DNA of 64,000 nucleotides from LMUY01 sp965199165 (GTDB taxonomy: Bacteria > Pseudomonadota > Alphaproteobacteria > Acetobacterales > Acetobacteraceae): the NCBI GenBank assembly GCA_965199165.1, contig OZ240681.1:1550001-1614000 (forward strand), in the 5' to 3' direction. The notes beneath the pieces are model-generated. The model made no database searches. It was not told where the DNA came from and worked only from the letters and a program-made list of their open reading frames with translations. The position numbers and the translations under genes were made by a program. Positions 16,468-25,101 of the stretch are shown here, one piece after another (position 1 is the stretch's first letter; every line of letters begins with the position of its first letter).

Positions 16468-17691
16468 TCAGGACATCCGGACGGAGGCATGGGAGCCCAA
16501 CCGGGGCGCGAGCAGGGCCATCAGGGGCATGACGCACAGCGCCGCCAAGGCTCCCCCGACGGTGGCCCAGCTCGGTCCCGCATGGTCGCCGACCCAGCCT
16601 AGGGCCACGGGCGCCAGGGCGCTGGACCCGAGCGTGCCGGAGTAGAACAGCGCGAAGGCGTGTTCGATTTTCTCGCGGGGGACGAGTTCCGGCACGGTGC
16701 CGTAGAGCACGGAGGAGGTGCCGTTCAGCATCACGCCCAGGAATGGCAGCAGGACGAGCGCCGGGGCGAGCGGCAGGGCCAAAACCGCCAGGATGGCCGC
16801 GGCCGTGCCGAGTTCCGTGCCCACTACGGTGGCCAGCAGGCCGAGCCTCGCCCCCATCCAGCCGCAGGCCGCCTTGCCGCAGGCGCCCCCCACGAAGATC
16901 AGGGCGAGGGCGAGGCCCAGGGTGGGCAGCGTTGCGCCCTTGGCCCGGAGCAGGGCGGGCAGGAACAACAGGAACGTCACGCCCGCCGCCCCGTCCAGCA
17001 TGCCGATGGCAAGGAGCAGACCGAACCCGCCCTTGCCGCGACCCTTCGGGACCGATGACGCGGCCGGGCCGACAGGCCTCGGTGCTTGTCGATCGCCGGC
17101 GGGCATCAGGCACTGGATCAGCACTGCGACGGAGGCGCCCGTCCCGGCCAGGATCCAAATGGCCGGGCGCGGCGGCATGGCGGTCAGCAACAGCGCAAGG
17201 AGCGGTGGAAGGGTGGCCTTCCCAATGTCGCCCGCGAAATTGTAGCTGCCGAGCGGACCGCGGGCCGCCGGGCCGTAGGCGCGGGAGACCGCGGCCGAGG
17301 CAAGCGGGTGCTGGGTGCTGCCCCCGGCCCCCGCCAAAGCGAGGGCCACGCATAATCCGGCCAGACCGCCCGAAAGCCCGGCCAGGAAATAGCCTCCCGC
17401 GCTCAGCAGCGTGCCGAGCGCCAGCACCGTCCGGGGCCCCACGAGCCGCGCCAGGCGCGTGGAGGGTACCTGCAGCAGCGCCAAGCTACCCACATACAGG
17501 GCGCGCAGGACGGCCATCGCGCCGTAGCCCAGCGCGAACTGGCTCTGCCAGACCGGGAGAAGCACGTAGATCGACGATGTGAACCCGTCATGGAGGGCAT
17601 GGGCCAGCCCGGCCAATGCGAGGGTTTGCCGGGCATGTGCCTTCTCCAGCACATCGCCCGCGGCAGGCGATAACGCTGCGGCACGGCTCAT
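16468..17691 (-). CDS. MFS transporter, fosmidomycin-resistance (Fsr)-like
   Basis: The protein is 407 residues from ATG 17691, chosen for GGAG eight bases upstream; the frame is open further up to 17811 without supporting signals. The N-terminal HALHDGFTSSIYVLLPVWQ motif is the signature of Fsr-type efflux proteins, and about twelve hydrophobic segments follow. A QHPLASAAVSRAYG loop matches the family. A basic loop of about 25 residues separates the two halves. It probably exports a small toxic compound. It is divergent from the LysR gene, its likely controller. Confidence 0.85.
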   Translation of the reverse strand: MSRAAALSPAAGDVLEKAHARQTLALAGLAHALHDGFTSSIYVLLPVWQSQFALGYGAMAVLRALYVGSLALLQVPSTRLARLVGPRTVLALGTLLSAGGYFLAGLSGGLAGLCVALALAGAGGSTQHPLASAAVSRAYGPAARGPLGSYNFAGDIGKATLPPLLALLLTAMPPRPAIWILAGTGASVAVLIQCLMPAGDRQAPRPVGPAASSVPKGRGKGGFGLLLAIGMLDGAAGVTFLLFLPALLRAKGATLPTLGLALALIFVGGACGKAACGWMGARLGLLATVVGTELGTAAAILAVLALPLAPALVLLPFLGVMLNGTSSVLYGTVPELVPREKIEHAFALFYSGTLGSSALAPVALGWVGDHAGPSWATVGGALAALCVMPLMALLAPRLGSHASVRMS

Positions 17692-17817
17692 CAGGATGGC
17701 TCCATATTTCGCCAAGTGGAGTTGGCTAAAATCTCTCCGGAACGCAGGATCGTCGTATGACGCTGCGATCGCAAACGATGTATTCTGGCATCCCATGTCA
17801 CGAAAACTCACATCTTA

Positions 17818-18735
17818 CGCCGTCCTCTTCCACCGCTGAATGCCGTCCGCGCCTTTGAGGCGGCCGCCCGCCACGGCAGCTTCAAGGACGCGGCAGGGGA
17901 ACTCGGGGTGACGCACGGCGCCATCAGCCGACAAGTCGGCCTACTCGAGGAGTGGTTGGGCGGGGCGGCGTTGTTCCGTCGTTTGAGCCGGGGCATGGCG
18001 CTGACACCGAAGGGCGAAGCCTTGCAAGCGGAGGTGAGCCCGGCCATGGACCGGATCGCGGCCGCGGCGGCGCGGCAGCGCAAGCGGGCCGGAGAACCCC
18101 CGACGACCCTGCTGCGGGTGAACGCGCTCGCGACGTTCACCCTGCGTTGGCTGCTGCCGCGTCTGGCGTTGTTCCGCAAGGAGCATCCGGAGATCGAGGT
18201 CCGGCTCACCACCTCGAACGAAGCCATCGACTCGCTGCCGGAGGACTACGACGTCGTGATCCGCGGCGGCCCGGACACGTTCCACGGCTACGGCTCGCAA
18301 CTGGTGATGGGCGAGCGCCGGCTTCCGGTTTGCAGCCCCGAGATCCTGGCGCAAAACCCGTTGGAGACCGTGTCCGACCTGGAAAGGCATACGCTGATCC
18401 ACGTCGCCACCGTGCCGAAACTATGGCGGGACTGGCTGGCCGAGAGCGGCCACACCGGGCTGCAGCCGTCCGCCACACTGACGCTTGACCACTTCTATCT
18501 CTCCATCCAGGCGGCGATCGGCGGGCTGGGCGTGGCGATGGGACCAACCAGGCTGGTCGAAGACGACCTCGCCGCCAGACGCCTGGTGGCACCCTTCCCG
18601 GAGACCAGCCTTCCGGCGCGCTCCTACTTTGCGTATTTCCCCCAGGACGGCCGGGTCAATCCGGCTAGCGAAACGTTTCGGGGCTGGCTTACCAACCTGG
18701 CCCGAGCGTCCTCCGGTTCACATACTGGTCTGTAA
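17818..18735 (+). CDS. LysR-family regulator (GcvA-like), start unclear
   Basis: The helix-turn-helix is complete only when the frame is read from about 17818: LPPLNAVRAFEAAARHGSF, then ELGVTHGAISRQVGLLEEWLG. No ATG, GTG or TTG occurs in this frame between the TGA at 17758 and the first ATG at 17908, which would cut the recognition domain in half. One frame over, an ATG at 17795 gives MSRKLTS and then stops, exactly what a one-base shift in a normal LysR N-terminus would produce. The 200-residue effector domain is intact and GcvA-like. The gene may be frameshifted or use a rare start. It is divergent from the Fsr-like exporter. Confidence 0.75.
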   Translation, partial: RRPLPPLNAVRAFEAAARHGSFKDAAGELGVTHGAISRQVGLLEEWLGGAALFRRLSRGMALTPKGEALQAEVSPAMDRIAAAAARQRKRAGEPPTTLLRVNALATFTLRWLLPRLALFRKEHPEIEVRLTTSNEAIDSLPEDYDVVIRGGPDTFHGYGSQLVMGERRLPVCSPEILAQNPLETVSDLERHTLIHVATVPKLWRDWLAESGHTGLQPSATLTLDHFYLSIQAAIGGLGVAMGPTRLVEDDLAARRLVAPFPETSLPARSYFAYFPQDGRVNPASETFRGWLTNLARASSGSHTGL

Positions 18736-18864
18736 CCCGCGCTTGGCCGCGTGTATCGCGTCCCGTCGCTTCGGCTCGTATCCTCAATGTGAGAACGAGG
18801 GAAATCATCGTGAACGTCGAGCGCGCGAGCTACGCTGATCTGGCGGATAGCTGGACGGTGTGCG

Positions 18865-19596
18865 GTGGCGTCGGTCGTTTTGGAATGGGGGATGGCCGGT
18901 GTCGAGGCGTTGCGAGAGCGCGTTTCGGTGCTCGTCATCGTGGACGTGCTGTCGTTTTCGACGGCCGTGGACGTGGCGGTGTCGCGGGGTGCGCTGATCT
19001 ACCCCTTCCCATATGGCGACTTGGATGCCGCAAAGGCGGCGGCCAATGGGATCGGGGCGGTGCTGGCAAGACCGCGGCGGGCTGGTGGAGGCCAATTGAG
19101 CCTGTCACCCGCGAGCCTTCGGGCCATCCCGGCCGGGACCAAGCTCATGCTGCCATCTCCCAACGGTTCGCGGCTGTCCCTGGCTGGCGGAGGAACGCCG
19201 GTCGTCGCCGGCTGCCTGCGCAACGCCGCCGCCGTCGCGCGGGTGAGTCGAGAGATGGCGGGAGACGGCGCCATCGGGGTCATACCCGCAGGAGAACGAT
19301 GGCCGGACGGGAGCTTGCGCCCGGCTATCGAGGATCTGCTGGGTGCCGGAGCCTTCATCCACCATTTGGCAGCGGCTTGCTCACCCGAGGCACAGGTTGC
19401 CCGAGACGCTTTCCGATCCGCGGGCGACAACCTTGCAGCCTTGGTGCAAGCGTCGCTGTCCGGGCGGGAACTCACCGATTGGGGCTTTGGAGGCGATGTG
19501 GACATCGCCTTGGAGTTAGACGTCAGTGAGTGTGCCCCGATCCTGATGGAAGGGGCCTACCGCAGCAGGCCTCCGGTCGGTCCCGGGATCGGATAG
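18865..19596 (+). CDS. ComB-like 2-phosphosulfolactate phosphatase family protein
   Basis: The protein is 243 residues from a GTG. It has the ComB (pfam04029) pattern: an N-terminal VLEWGMAGVEAL, IVDVLSFSTAVDVAVSRGA, the LMLPSPNGSRLS motif and VVAGCLRNAAAVA. ComB proteins are Mg-dependent acid phosphatases in coenzyme M biosynthesis of archaea. Bacterial homologues without that pathway are common and of unknown role. The DVLSFSTAVD stretch is characteristic of the bacterial subgroup. There is no operon partner. Confidence 0.78.
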   Translation: MASVVLEWGMAGVEALRERVSVLVIVDVLSFSTAVDVAVSRGALIYPFPYGDLDAAKAAANGIGAVLARPRRAGGGQLSLSPASLRAIPAGTKLMLPSPNGSRLSLAGGGTPVVAGCLRNAAAVARVSREMAGDGAIGVIPAGERWPDGSLRPAIEDLLGAGAFIHHLAAACSPEAQVARDAFRSAGDNLAALVQASLSGRELTDWGFGGDVDIALELDVSECAPILMEGAYRSRPPVGPGIG

Positions 19597-19601
19597 GGCA
19601 C

Positions 19602-19769
19602 ATCGCGCTTCATGAGGTCGGCGCCTCCTTTGAGGCGCGGCCACTCTCGTTCCGTCGACGCGAGAACCGGACCCCCGAGTATCTGAGGCTCAACCCGGAG
19701 GGCAAGGTTCCGACGCTGGTCGTGGACGGGCGACCGCTGACCGCACACTGCGGCCACCACGGCACCTGA
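19602..19769 (+). pseudogene. Glutathione S-transferase N-terminal fragment
   Basis: The frame ending at 19769 reads IALHEVGASFEARPLSF and then TPEYLRLNPEGKVPTLVVDG, the middle of the thioredoxin-like N-terminal domain of GSTs. The first strand with the active-site residue is missing and the frame stops after about 55 residues, with no C-terminal helical domain. It is a fragment that cannot fold as an enzyme. Confidence 0.6.
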
Positions 19770-20233
19770 AAGGCCAGTGTTTGCTGACGTTTCCGAAGGT
19801 GCCGTCGTATCCCTCACCCGGCGCCATCTCATGCGGTTGGCGCATTAAAGAACCTTTCGCAGACTCAGTGCGGACTCATCGGCACGTGGGGCGCGGGACG
19901 TGCCGCCAGAGGTGGGGGATTGGCTGGAGCGACTGACGGCGGTGCATGTGGCGCATCCACTGCCGACAGGCTGGGCACGGCGGGCGGCGTAAGCATCGAC
20001 TTCGGGCGCACGACACGCGACGAGCTTGGCCAGGCGCGGGGTCCTACGTGTCTCCCTGGGACGAAGTGCTGGTCATCCATATCCTAGGTGCGTGGCCCTC
20101 CTCTGCTCGACGAACGCGTCGCGTCGATTGAGACAGGCTGCCGGGCGTGCTATCGGCGCATGGTGTGGGACGGCGTCGAACCCAGGCGGCCTCGCCGTTG
20201 GAAGGTCGCCTGAGCAGTGGGAGGGGACCGATC
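19770..20233. other. Gene-free stretch
   Basis: Only short frames occur, one around 20000-20090 (GSYVSPWDEVLVIHILGAW) looking somewhat protein-like but not assignable. No RNA gene is seen. The last bases carry the GGGAGGGG ribosome site of the small protein downstream. Confidence 0.4.
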
Positions 20234-20452
20234 ATGGGCGAAGTCGACAAGCTGCTGTCTGAGTTCGGCAAGGCCGAGAAGATCGTGAAGAAGGCCGTCG
20301 CCGACCTAAAGAAGAAGCCAGGCGACAAGAAGCTGACGGACCTCATCAAGACCAAGATGATCGAGATGAAGGGCATGCAGAAGCGCTTCGCCAAAGCCGC
20401 CGCCGATGACCAGAAATACATGGACGGGGTGATGAACGACATCGCGCCGTAG
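20234..20452 (+). CDS. Small charged hypothetical protein
   Basis: The protein is 72 residues, with a strong GGGAGGGG site upstream of the ATG. It is lysine-rich and predicted helical throughout (VDKLLSEFGKAEKIVKKAV, then MIEMKGMQKRFAKAAADD), with no cysteines, signal or membrane segment. I do not recognise the family. A small lipoprotein and phnM follow on the same strand. Confidence 0.65.
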   Translation: MGEVDKLLSEFGKAEKIVKKAVADLKKKPGDKKLTDLIKTKMIEMKGMQKRFAKAAADDQKYMDGVMNDIAP

Positions 20453-20453
20453 C

Positions 20454-20612
20454 GTGGCGGCTGACCTGGCGCACCGCCCGGCCATACGCCGCCGGGTCAT
20501 CGCGTTCTTGCTTGCCCTTGCCGTCTCCGCATGCAGCGGCCCGTTCTTCTACCGCGACGTCATCGTGCCCACCGACCCGAACCGGAAGCCAGCCGCCCCC
20601 GCTGCGCCATGA
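20454..20612 (+). CDS. Small lipoprotein
   Basis: The protein is 52 residues from a GTG two bases after the preceding stop. A basic start (RRR) is followed by VIAFLLALAVSAC, a lipoprotein signal with the cleavage cysteine in lipobox VSAC. The mature part is only about 25 residues (SGPFFYRDVIVPTDPN and a proline/alanine tail). It would be anchored in the outer or inner membrane. The function is unknown. Confidence 0.5.
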   Translation: MAADLAHRPAIRRRVIAFLLALAVSACSGPFFYRDVIVPTDPNRKPAAPAAP

Positions 20613-20720
20613 TCCCCGGGCGATACGTGCGCCGGACCGCAAGCGGCGCCGTCACCATAGCGTCATGCCGGCGGGGGGCCCGGTGTGGCACAGCGTGTCT
20701 CCCTCTTTCCAGGACCTTGC

Positions 20721-21851
20721 ATGACCTGCCTCACCAACGCCCGGATCGTCCTGCCTGATGGCGTGCTGCACGGGACGATCGTGCTGGAGGGCACCCGCAT
20801 CGTCTCCGTCGAGCCTGGCCGGGCCCACGCGCCGGGCGCGTTGGACCTGGATGGCGACACGGTCATCCCCGGCGTGGTCGACCTGCACACCGACAATCTG
20901 GAGCGCCAGGTGCAGCCCCGCAGCAATGCACGCTGGCCCTCCCGCTCGGCCATGGTGGCGCATGACGCGCAGTGCGCCGCGGCCGGCGTCACCACCGTGC
21001 TGGACGCGCTGTGCCTGGGCGACCTCGGCTTCGACAAGGACCGCATCCGCACCTTCCGCGAGGGCGTGGCGGACGGCGACGCCCTCGCGGACACCGGGCT
21101 GCTGAAGAGCGAGCATTTCCTGCATCTGCGCTGCGAGATGCCGGCGGCCGACGTGATCGCCTTGCTGGACCCGGTGGCGGACCATCCCCGGGTCCGCATG
21201 GTCAGCCTGATGGACCACTCGCCCGGCGTCGGCCAATACGCCAACCTGGATCGCTACCGGGCGCTCCGGGCGAAGGAGGGGATCGACGCCGCGACGGTCG
21301 AGCGCCGCATCGGCGAGTTGCAGGAGCAGCGCGCCCGCCTGCGCGACCCGAACCGCCGCGCCCTGCTGGACCGGGTGCGCCCCGGCGGCACGGTGCTGGC
21401 CAGCCATGACGACCGCACCGCCGCCGAGGTGGAGGAGAACCATCGCGACGGCATCCGCATCAGCGAGTTCCCCGTGACGATGGAGGCCGCCTTGGCCGCC
21501 CGGGCCTGCGCGATGCAGGTGATCGCCGGCGCGCCCAACATCGTCCGCGGCGGCAGCCACAGCGGCAACGTCGCCGCCGCCGACCTGGTGCGGGCGCGGG
21601 CGGTGGACGCCTTCGCCTCGGACTACGTGCCGGCCAGCCTGGTGGAGGCGGCGTTCGGTTGCGTGCGCGGCACCGACATCACCCTGCCGGACGCGATCGC
21701 GCTGGTGACGGACAGCCCGGCGCGCATGGCCGGCCTGGCGGATCGCGGTCGCATCGCCCCCGGCTATCGCGCCGACCTGGTGCGGGTGCGGGTGCATGAC
21801 GGGCTGCCCATCGTGCGCCAAGTATGGAAAGCCGGCGAGCGCGTCATCTGA
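20721..21851 (+). CDS. phnM: Alpha-D-ribose 1-methylphosphonate 5-triphosphate diphosphatase PhnM
   Basis: The protein is 376 residues, with AGGA eight bases before the ATG. It has the amidohydrolase fold with IPGVVDLHTDNLERQ at the first metal site, a later VLASHDDRTAAEVEE, and SEFPVTMEAA with SGNVAAADLV, all diagnostic of PhnM. The enzyme removes pyrophosphate from the triphosphorylated C-P lyase intermediate. It is followed by DUF1045 and convergent phnN, but no phnGHIJKL is in the window. Its 3' end has been tandemly repeated (see the repeat at 21834-21921). Confidence 0.92.
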   Translation: MTCLTNARIVLPDGVLHGTIVLEGTRIVSVEPGRAHAPGALDLDGDTVIPGVVDLHTDNLERQVQPRSNARWPSRSAMVAHDAQCAAAGVTTVLDALCLGDLGFDKDRIRTFREGVADGDALADTGLLKSEHFLHLRCEMPAADVIALLDPVADHPRVRMVSLMDHSPGVGQYANLDRYRALRAKEGIDAATVERRIGELQEQRARLRDPNRRALLDRVRPGGTVLASHDDRTAAEVEENHRDGIRISEFPVTMEAALAARACAMQVIAGAPNIVRGGSHSGNVAAADLVRARAVDAFASDYVPASLVEAAFGCVRGTDITLPDAIALVTDSPARMAGLADRGRIAPGYRADLVRVRVHDGLPIVRQVWKAGERVI

Positions 21852-21921
21852 TGATGACGGCGCCGCCGGGCGAGCGTGTCATCTGATGATGACGGTGCCG
21901 CCGGGGCGAGCGCGTCATCTG
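21834..21921 (+). repeat. Tandem repeat at the phnM/DUF1045 junction
   Basis: There are two full copies (35 and 36 bases) and one half copy of a unit beginning GGCGAGCG(C/T)GTCATCTGA. The unit duplicates the last codons and stop of phnM plus an ATGATGACGG start cluster. The first copy is 35 bases, so the start codons move frame between copies; only those of the second copy (21886/21889) are in frame with DUF1045. Confidence 0.85.
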
Positions 21922-22581
21922 ACCACCCGCGCGGCCGTCTACTACGCGCCCACGCTGGAGGACCCGCTCTGGGCCGCCGGGTGCGAGTGGCTGGGCCGCG
22001 ACCCGCAGACAGGCCGGCGCATGCCCCATCCAGACCGCGACGCGCTGACGGCGGACCCGCGGCTCTACGGCTTCCATGCCACGCTGAAGCCGCCCATGCG
22101 GCTGGCCCACCCGTGGCATGCGTTCGTGGACGATGCCGTGGCGCTCGCAGCCGATATCGCCGCCTTTGACTTGCCGGCGCTGGAGGTAGCCGCGCTCGGC
22201 AGCTTTCTCGCCCTGCGGGAGACGGCGCCGTGCCAGCCGTTGCACGACTTGGCAGATGCGTGCGTCACCGGGCTGGACAGCCACCGGGTGCCCGCCGACG
22301 CCGCCGAGATCGCCCGGCGGCGGCAGTCGGGGCTTACGCCCGAGCAGGACGCCATGCTGCTGGACTGGGGCTATCCCCACGTGCTCGGCACCTGGCGCTT
22401 CCACATGACGCTGACCCGGCGGCTCACCCCAGCGGAACGGGGGGTCGTGCAGCCCGCCGCAACGGCGCATTTCGCCGCGGCGCTGGCCCAGCCCCGGCGC
22501 GTCACCGAGCTGTGCCTGTTCACCCAGGCCGCGCCGGGTGCGCCGTTCATGCTTGCAGAGCGTGTTCCGCTGCGCGGGTGA
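21886..22581 (+). CDS. DUF1045 protein, phosphonate-associated 2H phosphoesterase-like
   Basis: The protein is 231 residues. Motifs GFHATLKPPMRL and TWRFHMTLTRRL are the two H-x-T motifs of the 2H phosphoesterase-like DUF1045 family, which is habitually encoded beside phnM and phnN. The role is presumed cyclic-phosphate handling in phosphonate breakdown. The start ATGATG lies in the second copy of a tandem repeat, so the first 12 or so residues are repeat-derived. Its 3' end overlaps that of the convergent phnN by 35 bases. Confidence 0.85.
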   Translation: MMTVPPGRARHLTTRAAVYYAPTLEDPLWAAGCEWLGRDPQTGRRMPHPDRDALTADPRLYGFHATLKPPMRLAHPWHAFVDDAVALAADIAAFDLPALEVAALGSFLALRETAPCQPLHDLADACVTGLDSHRVPADAAEIARRRQSGLTPEQDAMLLDWGYPHVLGTWRFHMTLTRRLTPAERGVVQPAATAHFAAALAQPRRVTELCLFTQAAPGAPFMLAERVPLRG

Positions 22582-23098
22582 GCACGGCGACGAGCTTGCG
22601 CGCCCCTTCCTCGACCGTCCCGGTGTTGACGATCGTGTCCCGCTCGATGGGCAGGGGCAGCACGATGGAGCGGGCGAGCCGCCGGGCCAGGTCGTCCGCA
22701 TCCTCCCGCCCGCGCTCCACCAGGCGGCTGGCGCGCAGCTGCGGCGGCGCCGTCACCTCCACCACGTGCACGCGGAAGCGCTGCGCAAGCTGCGGGATGG
22801 TGGCGCGGGACACGTTGGCCACCACCACCCGCCCGGCCTTGAGGTCGGCGGCGATGCTGCCGGGCAGCCCGTAGCGCAGGCCGTGCGCCCGCCATTGCAG
22901 CGCCAGGTGGCCGGCCTCGGCCCGGCGGTCGAACTCCGCGTCGGTGACGCTCTCGTGCTTCTCGCCGCCCTCGATCACCGGGCGGGTGACGACGCGGCGG
23001 ACGAAGCGGAAGCGGCCATCCCCCTCCAGCATCCCGCGGGCGGCGTCGATCAGCGTGTCCTTGCCTGCGCCCGAGGGCCCCACCACCAGCACAAGCAT
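22547..23098 (-). CDS. phnN: Ribose 1,5-bisphosphokinase PhnN
   Basis: The protein is 183 residues. Its P-loop is GPSGAGKDT (residues 7-15), and a guanylate-kinase-like core follows, with RRVVTRP, EHESV-type (EKHESVTDAEF) and WRAHGLRYGLP. PhnN phosphorylates ribose 1,5-bisphosphate to PRPP. It points toward DUF1045/phnM and overlaps DUF1045 at the tail. It is the only kinase of the C-P lyase set here. Confidence 0.9.
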   Translation of the reverse strand: MLVLVVGPSGAGKDTLIDAARGMLEGDGRFRFVRRVVTRPVIEGGEKHESVTDAEFDRRAEAGHLALQWRAHGLRYGLPGSIAADLKAGRVVVANVSRATIPQLAQRFRVHVVEVTAPPQLRASRLVERGREDADDLARRLARSIVLPLPIERDTIVNTGTVEEGARKLVAVLTRAAEHALQA

Positions 23099-23170
23099 CC
23101 GTCCGACCACCCGCCTTGCCCGGCGCGACCTTGGCGCTAGGCTGCGCCCGACGCAACGGAGCACGCCGCC

Positions 23171-24946
23171 ATGTTCACCACACGACCCGAGATCGCCGGC
23201 ACGTTCGGCGTCGTCGCCAGCACCCATTGGCTGGCGACCGCGGTGGGGCAGGCGGTGCTGGAGCGCGGCGGCAACGCCTTCGACGCGGCGGCGGCGACCG
23301 CCTTCACGCTGCAGGTGGCCGAGCCGCACCTGAACGGCCCCGGCGGCGACGCGCCGATCATCGTGCACGACGCGAAGACGGGCAGGCAGACAGTGGTCTG
23401 CGGCCAAGGCCCTTCGCCGGCGGCCGCCACGCTGGACGCGTTCCATTCGCTCGGGCTGGACCTGATCCCCGCGACGGGCGTGCTGCCCGCGGTGGTGCCG
23501 GGCGCGTTCGGCGCCTGGTGCGTGCTGCTGCGGGACTGGGGCACCTGGGAGCTGGCGGACGTGCTGGCGTTCGCCATCGGCTACGCGGCGAACGGCGTGC
23601 CGCTGGTGCCGCGGGTGCCCGCCACGATCGAGAGCGTGCGGCCGTTGTTCCAGGCGGAATGGACGTCCAGCGCCGCCATCTGGCTACCCGGCGGCAACAC
23701 GCCCGCGGTCGACAAGCTGTTCGCCAACCCGACCCTGGCCGAGACGTGGCGCCGCCTGCTGCGCGAGGCCGTCGGCGCCACCCGCGAGGCCCGGATCGAG
23801 GCGGCGCGGCATGCCTGGTACCAGGGCTTCGTGGCGGAGGCGGTGGGTGCGTTCTTTGCCAGGACGGACGTGCTGGACGTATCCGGCCGGCATCACCGCG
23901 GCCTGCTGGTGGCGCAGGACTTCGCCGAGTGGACGCCCACGATGGAGGCACCGCTCGCCTACGACTACGCCGGGGCCACCGTGCTGAAATGCGGGCCGTG
24001 GAGCCAGGGTCCGGTGATGTTGCAGCAGCTGGCGCTGCTGGCCGGGTTCGATATCGCCGCCATGGACCCAGTTGGCGCCGACTTCGTGCACACGGTGGTC
24101 GAGTGCATGAAGCTCGCCTACGCCGACCGGGAGGCGTTCTACGGCGACCCCGACTTCACCGACGTCCCGCTCGAGACGCTGCTGTCCCGCGAATACAACG
24201 ATGCACGCCGCCGCCTGGTCGGCGCCGAGGCGTCCTTCGACCTGCGGCCCGGCACCGTCGACAACCGCTCCCCCTGGGTGGACCGTGAGGCCGCCTCCCG
24301 CGCCGACCTGCTGACCCGCGCGCCCGGCGCCGGGGAGCCGACGGTAGCCCGCATGGGGGTGATCGGCGCGGACACCGTCCATATCGACGTGATCGACCGT
24401 TGGGGCAACATGGTCAGCGCCACGCCCTCCGGCGGCTGGCTGCAATCCTCCCCGGCGGTGCCGGGCCTGGGGTTCTGCATGGGCACGCGCGGGCAGATGT
24501 TCTGGTTGAAGCCGGATCTGCCGAACAGCTTGCAACCCAAGAAGCGGCCGCGCACCACGCTGTCACCGTCGATGGCGCTGCGCGAGGGCCGCGCCTGGAT
24601 GGCGTTCGGCACGCCCGGCGGCGAGCAGCAGGACCAGTGGTCGCCGATCTTCCTGCTGCGCCGCCTGCACCATCGGCTGGGCATCCAGGCCGCCATCGAC
24701 ATGCCGTCCTTCCACACCGAGCACTGGCCCAGCAGCTTCTGGCCCCGTGTCGCCCGGCCCGGCAAGCTGGTGTTGGAAGGCCGCTACAGCCCCGCCGTGC
24801 GCGACGAGCTCGCTCGCCGCGGTCATGCGGTTTCCATGGGGGAGGACTGGTCCGAAGGCCGCCTGTCCGCGGCCGATCTGGTGGATGGGGTGATGCACGC
24901 GGGGGCGAACCCACGCGGCATGCAGGGCTATGCCGCCGGCCGCTAA
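23171..24946 (+). CDS. ggt: Gamma-glutamyltransferase family protein
   Basis: The protein is 591 residues, an Ntn-hydrolase. The N-terminal GNAFDAAAATAFTLQVAEPH and NGPGGD blocks match GGT. The self-processing threonine is Thr402 in GADTVHIDVIDRWGNMVS, followed by TPSGGWLQSSPAV and the late FGTPGGEQQDQW. There is no evident signal peptide, so it may act in the cytoplasm, as do many acylase-like GGT homologues. It begins 72 bases after the divergent phnN start. The substrate could be glutathione or an acylated amine. Confidence 0.88.
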   Translation: MFTTRPEIAGTFGVVASTHWLATAVGQAVLERGGNAFDAAAATAFTLQVAEPHLNGPGGDAPIIVHDAKTGRQTVVCGQGPSPAAATLDAFHSLGLDLIPATGVLPAVVPGAFGAWCVLLRDWGTWELADVLAFAIGYAANGVPLVPRVPATIESVRPLFQAEWTSSAAIWLPGGNTPAVDKLFANPTLAETWRRLLREAVGATREARIEAARHAWYQGFVAEAVGAFFARTDVLDVSGRHHRGLLVAQDFAEWTPTMEAPLAYDYAGATVLKCGPWSQGPVMLQQLALLAGFDIAAMDPVGADFVHTVVECMKLAYADREAFYGDPDFTDVPLETLLSREYNDARRRLVGAEASFDLRPGTVDNRSPWVDREAASRADLLTRAPGAGEPTVARMGVIGADTVHIDVIDRWGNMVSATPSGGWLQSSPAVPGLGFCMGTRGQMFWLKPDLPNSLQPKKRPRTTLSPSMALREGRAWMAFGTPGGEQQDQWSPIFLLRRLHHRLGIQAAIDMPSFHTEHWPSSFWPRVARPGKLVLEGRYSPAVRDELARRGHAVSMGEDWSEGRLSAADLVDGVMHAGANPRGMQGYAAGR

Positions 24947-25101
24947 GCCCACGTAGCCCGTGTCGCGCCCGACGCCTTGCGGGCGTTTGCAGCGCGCTTG
25001 GACGAGATGGCCACCAAACCCGACGCGAGCTAGGCTCCCGTCGTGGCCGTCGCCATCAGGGCAGAGCGCAAGAAGCGCGAGTGACGGCACGGCCGCCGTG
25101 A

